Assembly (NCBI GenBank): GCA_002327315.1
Contig: DCVI01000177.1
Span: forward strand, 1 to 6,745
DNA length: 6,745 nucleotides
Source of the DNA: Syntrophaceae bacterium UBA2192
Lineage (GTDB): Bacteria; Desulfobacterota; Syntrophia; Syntrophales; UBA2192
Direction: 5' to 3'
The notes under the pieces are model-generated. The model worked only from the letters and a program-made list of their open reading frames with translations, searched no databases and had not been told where the DNA came from. Shown here piece after piece: positions 1 to 6,216 of the stretch. The stretch's first letter is position 1. Each line of letters opens with the position of its first letter. The translations under genes were made by a program, and so were the position numbers.

Positions 1-6
1 CTCCTG

Positions 7-2940
7 GTGACGCCTTTGGCAGGGTTTGCCCTCCTGACCATGTCCTGTCCGGTCCTGATCCCCGTGATCCTTCTTTTGTCCTGGGGGCTTGCCCGCCTGA
101 CCCTCAGGGCGCTTGAGCGGCGATCCTTGCGCTGGACAAACCGCCTGCAGGGGCAGCGAGGGGCCATGCTGGTGACCCTGATTGCCGCCATGGTGACCTT
201 CGCAGCCCTCGGCGCCGTGATGATCGGCATGTTCGGTACCTCGGCCCTGAGCCAGGCCTCCGGCAACAACTCCCAGAGGGCCTACTACCTGGCCGAATCG
301 GGCTTCCGGTATGCCGCGAGCCGCTACATCGCCGTCGATGTGGGGAACGAAACCGCCAACGAAACGGCGCGGGAGACCCTGCTGGAAAGCGAGCTGCACG
401 GGAAAACGTTTTCGCTGGCGCCCGGCGACGGGACGTTCCGGCTCGACGTCTATCCGTATTACTACAAGTCGACGCAGGCGCCCACAGGCAACGAGCTTCC
501 GGCGAAGGTTAGCGGGGGGCTTCCGGGTCTGGAATACAAACCCGGAAGCTGGGTCAAGGTGAGCAAGCCTGGAACGACAACCCCTGAATACATCAGGATC
601 TCAGGCGTGAGCACACTTCCGCCGAGCACCATCAGCTTCTACAGGATCGAGGAGGTCTATCCGCCGTCCGTGCAGAAGGACTGGGGGGCAAGTTTCACCA
701 CGGGTTCCCTCGTCACGCCCGTCTGCATACTTGATCGGGATGTGAATGGGCGGAGGCTCATCGGCCCGGACAGCGACGGCCGCTACGATCTGGCCGTCAA
801 GGCTGATTCGGGAGCCCATGCCTTTCCCGAAAAGAACGGGATCTTCATGGTGAAGTTCGAGGGAGAGACAAACCCCAGGATCCTCTCGTACCGGCTGCGC
901 GACATCAGCACCAATCGTTTGAAAGGGATCAGCGACCCCAACGGGGGCAGCCTCCCGACGGGGCCCATGGTGGATCCGGGCTCGGCCCTCCCGTTTACGA
1001 ACTTTGTCGAACAGACGAAATTCATGCGGGTTGAATCCACGGGCACCTTCGGCACAGGCTCAGCGGCCGTCAACCGGAAAGTCACCTTCTACGCGCCCAT
1101 TGGCTACGCAAGGGCCACGCCGATTCCCAAGACGCAGCCGCCCCCCGATACCTTTGCAGACCTGTCGAAATGGTTCACGGGTTACAACGTGAGCCACGCG
1201 GGGACACAATCCCTTTCCTCCATGTACGGGGGCGTTGCGATGACGGTGGGAAGCCTTGCAGCGACGGGTCCAAGCAATTGCTTGAATACCAGTGAATTCC
1301 AGATCGGGCTCAACTGGAGCGGTGCAATCCCCCCCATCCCCCTTTCGACGGAGTGGCTCCGGGCGAGCCGGTATCTCAGCTACGACGTACAGGTGAAGCT
1401 GGGACAATTCGCAAATTTTTCCTCTTCTTCGCAGGCCTTTGGCCTCAACTTCCGCATCGACGAAACGGGAAATACCCTGGGGTTGAGCTTCGGCTCCTTT
1501 CAGCCGGGACTGGACTCGAACGGTTGCGAAAAAGATTATATCCCCGAAGGGATGATCGCCCCCGCGTCCGGCTATGTGGACAGCACTCCTGTCATTACCC
1601 TCTGGGCGAAGCAATACGACAAAATGGACAGCGCCTTCACCGTGGTGCCCAATCCCGGTCCGCAGGTCTGCCTTGGGCACCCGCCGGCCACGACCGGCCA
1701 TTATACCATTGTCCCTGCGAATCTTGCTGCCTGGGAGACGGGTAACAGGGTCCGGCTGGCGCCGGCGGGCGGGGGCGCCCTTCCCGGGGGGATCGTGGAG
1801 AACAGGGATTATTTTACCCGCAAGATCACCACATCGGGTGTCGACTACATTTACCTCTTCGACAGCCGAAGCGACGCAGTGGCCAAAGAAAGCGGCTGCT
1901 GGCTGTGGAACGGCCTGCAGGATATGACAAATGCGGGGTCTGGGGCGCGGACGGCCACCAACCAGAACGCCCTCTGGACCAATCTTGCCTATCAGACCCT
2001 GACTCCCGGGACTGCCGGAAATGAATTCCTGGGCCTCAGCTCCAGTACGACGTCGATGCAGTTTGTCAAGACCTGGTCGACCGGCCTCGTCCGGCTCATC
2101 GAGGCGCCCTCGGTCTCCGTCGTGAGCGGAGGCGGGAGCACCGGAAGCGAGATCCGCAGTGGAGACACGGTCTACACGACAAGCGACAACAGTCAGGCCG
2201 GGACCCTCGTGGCGAGCGCCAGGGTGCAAAGAAATCCTGTGTATCGTTCTGCAAGCTCTTCCGTGCGCGATTGGACGGGAGGCAATGCACAGGCCGTTCT
2301 TATCCTGGAGGTGCTCAAGGACAGCGGCAACAACTCCCTGCCCCACCTCTTTGGGCAGGGCAAGACTCTTTTTGTGGGCGGCCATCCGGGCGGGCGCAAC
2401 GCCGGCATTGTGGGCATCCCCGGGAGTTCGACAGATATCGTCTACCGCTCGAGGGACAACTGGATTGCCGTTTACGTGGGTGACATCTCCGGAAAGGAAC
2501 CCATGGGCACGGACCCCTATGACATCTATCGCGGCCCTCTCCTCCGCACTTCCGTCCGCTGGCCCGTGGACGCTGTGGAAGACACGAGCTCCGGCAACGA
2601 CTACTTCACGATTGTCCGTTTCGGGAGCTTCTTGAACTCGACGCTCCTGTGCAAGGTCAGTGACGGCATCGGCCTGATGGACATGTCGGGGGTGAACTGC
2701 CTGAGCGGTTTCTACTCGAAAACGAACACGGGAACCGCACCCGACATCCTCCGTTTCTCCAGCCCCGATGGGGTGCTGTTCAATAGCCCGTCCAGCGGGT
2801 CAAGCCTGCCTGTTTCAAGGGCCGAGGTGGGGCTCCACGCCTATGCGGTCACATCGATATTTTACGACGACTTTGCCATGCAGTTCGGTCCCGGCTACGG
2901 GATTACGAGGCAGGGTTTCCTGCTGCCCATCCAGCAGTAA
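7..2940 (+). CDS. Large prepilin-like protein with PilX-type N-terminus and long beta-rich ectodomain
   Basis: Probable type IV pilus or pseudopilus-associated surface protein. Numbering from the GTG at 7 gives 977 residues. Seen: a prepilin-like site at residues 50-53 (QRG|A, Gly52 at -1) followed by a hydrophobic helix at about 53-76, then AYYLAESGFRYA (92-103), the motif that follows the helix in PilX N-terminal-domain proteins. There is no Glu at +5, as in several minor pilins. The remaining ~870 residues are rich in Ser, Gly, Thr and aromatics with alternating beta-like patterns. A region at about 381-560 resembles a concanavalin/LamG-type fold, GNRVRL...LPGG near 579-593 resembles a beta module seen in phage and surface proteins, and FYDDFAMQFG lies near the end. 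Seven cysteines follow the helix. The frame is open to the left edge, so the start is unsettled: GTG 7, ATG 40, TTG 127 (giving a 12-residue leader) or further upstream. A terminator follows the TAA. The pilin-like class is fairly sure; the precise role is inferred. Confidence 0.85.
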   Translation: MTPLAGFALLTMSCPVLIPVILLLSWGLARLTLRALERRSLRWTNRLQGQRGAMLVTLIAAMVTFAALGAVMIGMFGTSALSQASGNNSQRAYYLAESGFRYAASRYIAVDVGNETANETARETLLESELHGKTFSLAPGDGTFRLDVYPYYYKSTQAPTGNELPAKVSGGLPGLEYKPGSWVKVSKPGTTTPEYIRISGVSTLPPSTISFYRIEEVYPPSVQKDWGASFTTGSLVTPVCILDRDVNGRRLIGPDSDGRYDLAVKADSGAHAFPEKNGIFMVKFEGETNPRILSYRLRDISTNRLKGISDPNGGSLPTGPMVDPGSALPFTNFVEQTKFMRVESTGTFGTGSAAVNRKVTFYAPIGYARATPIPKTQPPPDTFADLSKWFTGYNVSHAGTQSLSSMYGGVAMTVGSLAATGPSNCLNTSEFQIGLNWSGAIPPIPLSTEWLRASRYLSYDVQVKLGQFANFSSSSQAFGLNFRIDETGNTLGLSFGSFQPGLDSNGCEKDYIPEGMIAPASGYVDSTPVITLWAKQYDKMDSAFTVVPNPGPQVCLGHPPATTGHYTIVPANLAAWETGNRVRLAPAGGGALPGGIVENRDYFTRKITTSGVDYIYLFDSRSDAVAKESGCWLWNGLQDMTNAGSGARTATNQNALWTNLAYQTLTPGTAGNEFLGLSSSTTSMQFVKTWSTGLVRLIEAPSVSVVSGGGSTGSEIRSGDTVYTTSDNSQAGTLVASARVQRNPVYRSASSSVRDWTGGNAQAVLILEVLKDSGNNSLPHLFGQGKTLFVGGHPGGRNAGIVGIPGSSTDIVYRSRDNWIAVYVGDISGKEPMGTDPYDIYRGPLLRTSVRWPVDAVEDTSSGNDYFTIVRFGSFLNSTLLCKVSDGIGLMDMSGVNCLSGFYSKTNTGTAPDILRFSSPDGVLFNSPSSGSSLPVSRAEVGLHAYAVTSIFYDDFAMQFGPGYGITRQGFLLPIQQ

Positions 2941-2963
2941 CCTTCCGGCGACATGCCTGAACG

Positions 2964-2993
2964 AAAGCCCGGCCCCGGCCGGGTTTTCGATTT
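2964..2993 (+). terminator. Rho-independent terminator of the prepilin-like gene
   Basis: A perfect GC-rich stem of six pairs (CCCGGC / GCCGGG, loop CCCG at 2974-2977) is extended by a G-T wobble and three A-T pairs to arms 2964-2973 and 2978-2987. The 3' arm ends in TTTT, followed by CGATTT. It begins 24 bp after the TAA of the prepilin-like gene, which is the expected place for its transcript end. Confidence 0.85.
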
Positions 2994-3031
2994 AGTGTCT
3001 GAGTGCTTGAGTGAAGAAGAAGAGAAAAGAG

Positions 3032-3059
3032 GGATTCGGGATTCCGGCATCCGGATTCG
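3032..3059. repeat. Four imperfect 7-bp tandem repeats (GGATTCG-type)
   Basis: Consecutive 7-mers GGATTCG, GGATTCC, GGCATCC and GGATTCG run without gaps from 3032 to 3059, in the spacer between the convergent prepilin-like and distal pilT-like genes. They are short and imperfect. The function is unknown; similar heptamer tracts are known as intergenic repeats in various bacteria. Confidence 0.6.
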
Positions 3060-3097
3060 GGCCAGGGAATTGGGGACTTAGGAGGCAGATAAAGTGA

Positions 3098-3116
3098 ATA
3101 AAGAAACAGTCTTTAT
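3098..3116. repeat. Small AT-rich inverted repeat
   Basis: ATAAAGA (3098-3104) and TCTTTAT (3110-3116) are perfect inverted arms around a 5-base loop. The repeat lies about 50 bp past the stop of the distal pilT-like gene (minus strand) and could help end that transcript. The stem is AT-rich and lacks a clean T-tract, so terminator function is doubtful. Confidence 0.35.
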
Positions 3117-3120
3117 CGGA

Positions 3121-3155
3121 AGCCTGATGCCTGAAGCCTGGAGCCTGGAGCCTGC
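3121..3155. repeat. Five 7-bp tandem repeats (AGCCTGR-type)
   Basis: Five consecutive heptamers, AGCCTGA, TGCCTGA, AGCCTGG, AGCCTGG and AGCCTGC, fill 3121-3155, directly after the 3' end of the distal pilT-like gene. The last unit also pairs with AGGCT at 3167-3171 and, with the GCGC arms at 3154-3157 and 3161-3164, forms a bulged hairpin spanning the pilT stop codon. No T-tract follows it on the minus strand, so I do not call it a terminator. Confidence 0.7.
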
Positions 3156-3164
3156 GCGAAGCGC

Positions 3165-4589
3165 CTAGGCTTTAGGTCGTCCGAAGTTCGATATCTGCGC
3201 AATCAGCTCGTCGATGGAGGCCGTCTCGTCGATGATCAGCGGGGAGCTTCCCCGCTCGGCATCATCGATGGACTGGCTGTAGAGATGATCGAAAGCACCT
3301 TCCCGGGCATCCGGGACGGCTTTCTCGCCGTTGCCTCTGCCCGGCTCGGCCGCCGTCTGCAGCCTGCGGACGGGCTCTGCGCTGATGCCGTTTCTTGCGT
3401 CCTGGAGGCCGTAACCCATCCCGGTGCTGAAATCCAGGTTTGCCTGGGATCCATAGACGGAGCTTCCTCTGGCCGGTTCCGGCTTCCGGGATTGGACGGG
3501 GCGCGGCCCGGCGGGCTCCCCGTCGAACAGCGGCGAGTGGTAGACCTCTTCCTGGGACGATTCCGCAGAAGGCTTGAAGATCTCCTGGGGGGATGCGAAG
3601 GAGCTGACCTTGCTCAGGTAGTCCCGGATATAACGCTCGGCCGTGAACATGCCGTCGTTCTTGCCCATCTGCATGGCGCTCTCGATCTGGGGCAGCTTGT
3701 TTTCCCGCAGAATTCCCTTGACCGATTGGTTTCCCTTCAGGATGGACAGAACGGGAACGCGGAACCCGGCATCTTCCTTGATGACGAGCTGTTGGACAAT
3801 GAGCCACTGCAGCGTCGAGGCGACCTGGTGACGGATTTCCTCCTGTGCCTCCACGGGGAAGGAGTTGCACAGCCGGTATAGGGCGTCTTCTGCGTGGGTT
3901 GCATGAAGGGTTGCAATCACCAGGTGTCCCGATTCGGCGGCATTGAGGGTGAGCCGCATGACCTCCGGTTCCCTCAGCTCTCCCACAACGATTACATCGG
4001 GATCCTCGCGCAGCACGTCGACCAGCCCTTGCTCGAAAGACGGCATGTGGGCGCCCAGTTCGCGCTGTTCGATGAAGGATTTGCGGGAGACATAGCGGTA
4101 CTCGACGGGATCTTCGAGGGTGACGATGTGGGCGGCCCGGTTGCGGTTGATCTCGTCGACGAGGGCTGCGATCGTCGTCGACTTTCCCGACCCGGTGGCG
4201 CCGCAGATGAGCACGAGCCCGGAACGGAGTTCGGCGACCTGTTTCAGCGAGGAGTGAAGGTTGAGTTTCTCCGTGGTCGGCACGGTGCCGGGCAGCAGGC
4301 GGATGGCGATGCTGAGGCCGCGCGTCGTGTTGAATACATTGACCCGGATCCGGATGTGGCGGATGGTCATGGCCATGTCGACGGACCAGCGATTGCGCAA
4401 AGTCTGCAACTGTCGGGTCGTGAGGACTTTTTTCACGAGCCCGTCAATCTCGCCGTGTGTCCATCGTCCGGAATTGTCGAACTGGATCTGGCCGTTCTTG
4501 CGGTAGACGACCGGATGCCCCCCGGTGATGTGCACATCGGAACAGCCTTCCTGAACGGCTGTCACAATGACCTTGCTGAACTTATTCAT
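3165..4589 (-). CDS. pilT: PilT-family type IV pilus retraction ATPase with extended C-terminal tail (distal paralogue)
   Basis: Cytoplasmic hexameric secretion-type ATPase expected to power pilus retraction at the inner-membrane base. Seen in 474 residues: PilT N-terminal domain (SDVHITGGHPVVYRKNGQI, 17-35), Walker A GATGSGKST (130-138), Asp box VTLEDPVEY (156-164), Walker B DPDVIVVGELRE (196-207) with catalytic-type Glu204, and His box SGHLVIATLHATHAED (220-235). SVKGILRE (289-296) aligns with the AIRNLIRE motif needed for retraction by PilT. The core ends near residue 330; canonical PilT is about 345-370 residues, so this protein carries roughly 110-130 extra. The tail holds a YHSPLFDG motif (350-357), a ~95-residue Pro/Gly/Arg/Glu-rich linker and IDETASIDELIAQI (453-466). 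The ATG has a G-rich Shine-Dalgarno about 11 bases upstream. A sigma-54-like promoter lies upstream. It is paralogous to the gene at 4856-6094. Family assignment is firm; retraction activity is inferred. Confidence 0.95.
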   Translation of the reverse strand: MNKFSKVIVTAVQEGCSDVHITGGHPVVYRKNGQIQFDNSGRWTHGEIDGLVKKVLTTRQLQTLRNRWSVDMAMTIRHIRIRVNVFNTTRGLSIAIRLLPGTVPTTEKLNLHSSLKQVAELRSGLVLICGATGSGKSTTIAALVDEINRNRAAHIVTLEDPVEYRYVSRKSFIEQRELGAHMPSFEQGLVDVLREDPDVIVVGELREPEVMRLTLNAAESGHLVIATLHATHAEDALYRLCNSFPVEAQEEIRHQVASTLQWLIVQQLVIKEDAGFRVPVLSILKGNQSVKGILRENKLPQIESAMQMGKNDGMFTAERYIRDYLSKVSSFASPQEIFKPSAESSQEEVYHSPLFDGEPAGPRPVQSRKPEPARGSSVYGSQANLDFSTGMGYGLQDARNGISAEPVRRLQTAAEPGRGNGEKAVPDAREGAFDHLYSQSIDDAERGSSPLIIDETASIDELIAQISNFGRPKA

Positions 4590-4621
4590 CCTTGCTTATC
4601 CCCCCCGGATCCGATTGAAAT

Positions 4622-4641
4622 CAGCGGTGTAGAATCCGCTG
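4622..4641 (-). other. Leader hairpin upstream of distal pilT-like gene
   Basis: CAGCGG (4622-4627) and CCGCTG (4636-4641) form a perfect 6-bp inverted repeat with an 8-base loop. It falls inside the leader RNA expected from the sigma-54-like promoter, about 33 bases before the start codon. A regulatory role is only a possibility. Confidence 0.35.
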
Positions 4642-4698
4642 GAAGGCGTGTAGCCGGCAAAAGGATCAAGAGCGCATGATTCCGGCGGGTAAATATTT

Positions 4699-4714
4699 AG
4701 CACGAAACATGCCA
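4699..4714 (-). promoter_or_regulatory. Sigma-54 (-24/-12) promoter candidate for distal pilT-like gene
   Basis: Read on the minus strand, TGGCAT-N5-GTGCT (4714 down to 4699) matches the sigma-54 consensus TGGCAC-N5-TTGCW, with the invariant GG and GC doublets at correct spacing. Transcription would start near 4688, leaving a leader of about 100 bases. Sigma-54 control of pilus genes is well known, for example for pilA. A weaker sigma-70 alternative, TTATCC-N17-TATAAC, lies at 4787-4759. Confidence 0.5.
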
Positions 4715-4800
4715 CTTGCCAGAAGGCAAAGCAAAAAATAGTCTCAGTAAATCAGGCTGTTATAGATTTTGCTTGGGGGGAGGATAACGAAAAGGGGGTC

Positions 4801-4819
4801 AAAAAAGCGGCAGGGTGCC
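4801..4819 (-). terminator. Possible intrinsic terminator after proximal pilT-like gene
   Basis: On the minus strand a short stem GGCA-CCC-TGCC (4819-4809) is followed by GC and a run of six T (4806-4801). A second perfect hairpin, GATGCA/TGCATC (4825-4841, loop of five), lies just before it. Together they start about 15 bases after the stop of the proximal pilT-like gene. The stem is only 4 bp, so strength is uncertain. Confidence 0.45.
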
Positions 4820-4855
4820 ATGCGGATGCAACCAATGCATCAAATATTGTAGCTT

Positions 4856-6094
4856 TTACTCTTTGAACTTGCCGGAGTCCCGTATCTGCGCGATCAACTC
4901 GTCGACGGTTGCCTTCTCGTCGATCATGAAGTGTTTCTCCGCATCGTCCTCGGGATGGAGGAAGATGACGGACTTCTCGTCGGCAGAAGCTTTTTTGGGT
5001 TTCGGGGCCGCAGACTCGGTGTCCCCGTCGAGCAGGGGGGAGTGATAGATCACTTCGCGGGATGCCTCTTCCGACGGCAGGAAGTTTTCCGCCGGGGGGT
5101 AGAAGGAGTCCTTCGACGAGAGGTATTCCTTGAGGTATCTCTCCATCGAGTACATGCCGTCGCTCTTGCCGATCTGGATGGCGCTCTCGATCTGGAAAAG
5201 CTTGTTCTCGCGGATCATTCCCTTGACGGAGTTGTTGCCCCTGAGGATGGAAAGCAGAGGGACCCTGAAGCCGAACCGCTCATGGAAAATGAGCTGCTGG
5301 ACCACGATCCAGGAGAGCGTCGAGGCGATCTGGTAGCGAATTTCCTCCTGGGCCTCCATGGGGAAGGAGTTGCACAGCCGGTGCAGGGCGTCCTCGGCAT
5401 TCGTGGCATGAAGCGATGCGATCACGAGATGGCCCGACTCGGCTGCATTGAGGGTGAGCCGCATGACTTCCGGTTCCCTCAACTCCCCCACGACGATCAC
5501 ATCGGGGTCCTCCCGAAGGACATCGAGGAGCCCCTTTTCGAAGGAGGGCATATGTGTGCCCAGTTCCCGCTGCTCCATGAAGGACTGCTTTGAAGTGAAG
5601 CGGTACTCGATGGGGTCTTCCAGGGTTACGATGTGGGCCGAACGGCTTCGGTTGATCTCGTCGATGATCGCGGCAATCGTGGTGGATTTGCCGGTGCCCG
5701 TAGCGCCGCAGACGAGAACGAGCCCCGACTGAAGCTCGGCGATCTGCTGCAGCGAGGGATGGAGATTCAGTCGCTGGATCGTGGGGATCACGCCCGGGAG
5801 CAGGCGGATGGCCAGGCTCAGTCCCCGAGTCGTGTTAAATACGTTGAGCCGCAGGCGGACATGCTGGATCGTGACGGCGAGATCGACGGACCATTCCCTG
5901 CGAAGGATCTGGATTTGCCGCGGTGTCAGCAGTATCCTGACGAGCGCGTCCACTTCGGCATGGGTCCACTTGATGGCGCGCTCCTGCTGGATTTGCCCGT
6001 TTTTTCGAAACACCACCGGGTGGGCGCCCGTGATGTGGATATCCGAAACCCCTTCACGGACGGCCGCAGCGATGACGCCGCTGAACTTTCTCAT
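4856..6094 (-). CDS. pilT: PilT-family type IV pilus retraction ATPase with C-terminal tail (proximal paralogue)
   Basis: Second PilT-type motor ATPase, 412 residues, predicted cytoplasmic at the pilus base. Seen: N-terminal domain motif SDIHITGAHPVVFRKNGQI (17-35), Walker A GATGTGKST (130-138), Asp box VTLEDPIEY (156-164), Walker B DPDVIVVGELRE (196-207) with Glu204, His box SGHLVIASLHATNAED (220-235) and SVKGMIRE (289-296) at the AIRNLIRE position. It aligns without gaps to the distal paralogue over residues 1-330 (about 73% identity by hand count; 81% for 101-260). The tail keeps YHSPLLDG (350-357) and IDEKATVDELIAQI (391-404) around a linker of only ~33 residues. The ATG has a good Shine-Dalgarno, GGGGAG, five bases upstream; that element is also one arm of an inverted repeat. 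The gene lies 122 bp downstream of the ferritin-like gene and 266 bp upstream of the other ATPase. A PilU-like accessory role for one copy is possible. Confidence 0.95.
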   Translation of the reverse strand: MRKFSGVIAAAVREGVSDIHITGAHPVVFRKNGQIQQERAIKWTHAEVDALVRILLTPRQIQILRREWSVDLAVTIQHVRLRLNVFNTTRGLSLAIRLLPGVIPTIQRLNLHPSLQQIAELQSGLVLVCGATGTGKSTTIAAIIDEINRSRSAHIVTLEDPIEYRFTSKQSFMEQRELGTHMPSFEKGLLDVLREDPDVIVVGELREPEVMRLTLNAAESGHLVIASLHATNAEDALHRLCNSFPMEAQEEIRYQIASTLSWIVVQQLIFHERFGFRVPLLSILRGNNSVKGMIRENKLFQIESAIQIGKSDGMYSMERYLKEYLSSKDSFYPPAENFLPSEEASREVIYHSPLLDGDTESAAPKPKKASADEKSVIFLHPEDDAEKHFMIDEKATVDELIAQIRDSGKFKE

Positions 6095-6101
6095 TTCGTC
6101 T

Positions 6102-6153
6102 CCCCGATGACCGGGGTCCTCTACCGGGGAACAAATCCCCGATTATTCCGGGG
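6102..6153 (-). promoter_or_regulatory. Inverted-repeat array overlapping the proximal pilT ribosome binding site
   Basis: On the plus strand CCCCG occurs at 6102-6106 and 6137-6141, and CGGGG at 6112-6116, 6125-6129 and 6149-6153. In minus-strand RNA this gives alternating complementary 5-mers that can form mutually exclusive hairpins. The last one, CCCCG-GTCAT-CGGGG, buries the GGGGAG Shine-Dalgarno just before the pilT ATG. The octamers TCCCCGAT and CCGGGGAA each occur twice. Regulation of translation is inferred from layout only. Confidence 0.45.
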
Positions 6154-6173
6154 AAAAAGATCCCTTCCGGGAT
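6154..6173 (-). terminator. Possible intrinsic terminator of the ferritin-like gene
   Basis: On the minus strand ATCCC-GGAA-GGGAT (6173-6160) forms a 5-bp stem with a GNRA tetraloop. It is followed by C and TTTTT (6158-6154), 43 bp after the TAG of the ferritin-like gene. The stem is short, so read-through into the pilT-like gene is likely. Confidence 0.45.
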
Positions 6174-6216
6174 ATCGTCTCTTTTCCGTAATCTCTTGAG
6201 CCGAGGCGAGTCCGCC

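Noticed and set aside
1060..2385. 441-codon minus-strand open frame opposite the prepilin-like gene
   Set aside because: It is antisense to a convincing gene, shows no recognisable domain or membrane/secretion pattern, and its composition (many Arg, Gly, Pro, His) is typical of a frame mirrored from GC-rich coding DNA.
3149..3171. Intrinsic terminator spanning the distal pilT stop codon
   Set aside because: AGCCT/AGGCT and GCGC/GCGC arms form a bulged hairpin, but it includes the stop codon and the minus strand continues with repeat sequence instead of a T-tract.
3285..4679. Plus-strand open frames of 198 and 261 codons opposite the distal pilT-like gene
   Set aside because: They are antisense shadows of a highly conserved ATPase. 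The same kind of shadow appears at the matching positions opposite the paralogue (4931-5593), which shows that they derive from the pilT coding sequence.
4713..4722. A second sigma-54 site starting at the upstream TGGCAA
   Set aside because: The bases at the -12 position do not give the required GC at the correct spacing; only the site at 4714-4699 does.
4590..4855. Cyclic-di-GMP (GEMM) riboswitch ahead of the distal pilT-like gene
   Set aside because: This class often precedes pilus genes in deltaproteobacteria, so I looked for its conserved GGCAAA-type core and tetraloop-receptor elements on the minus strand. I found none.
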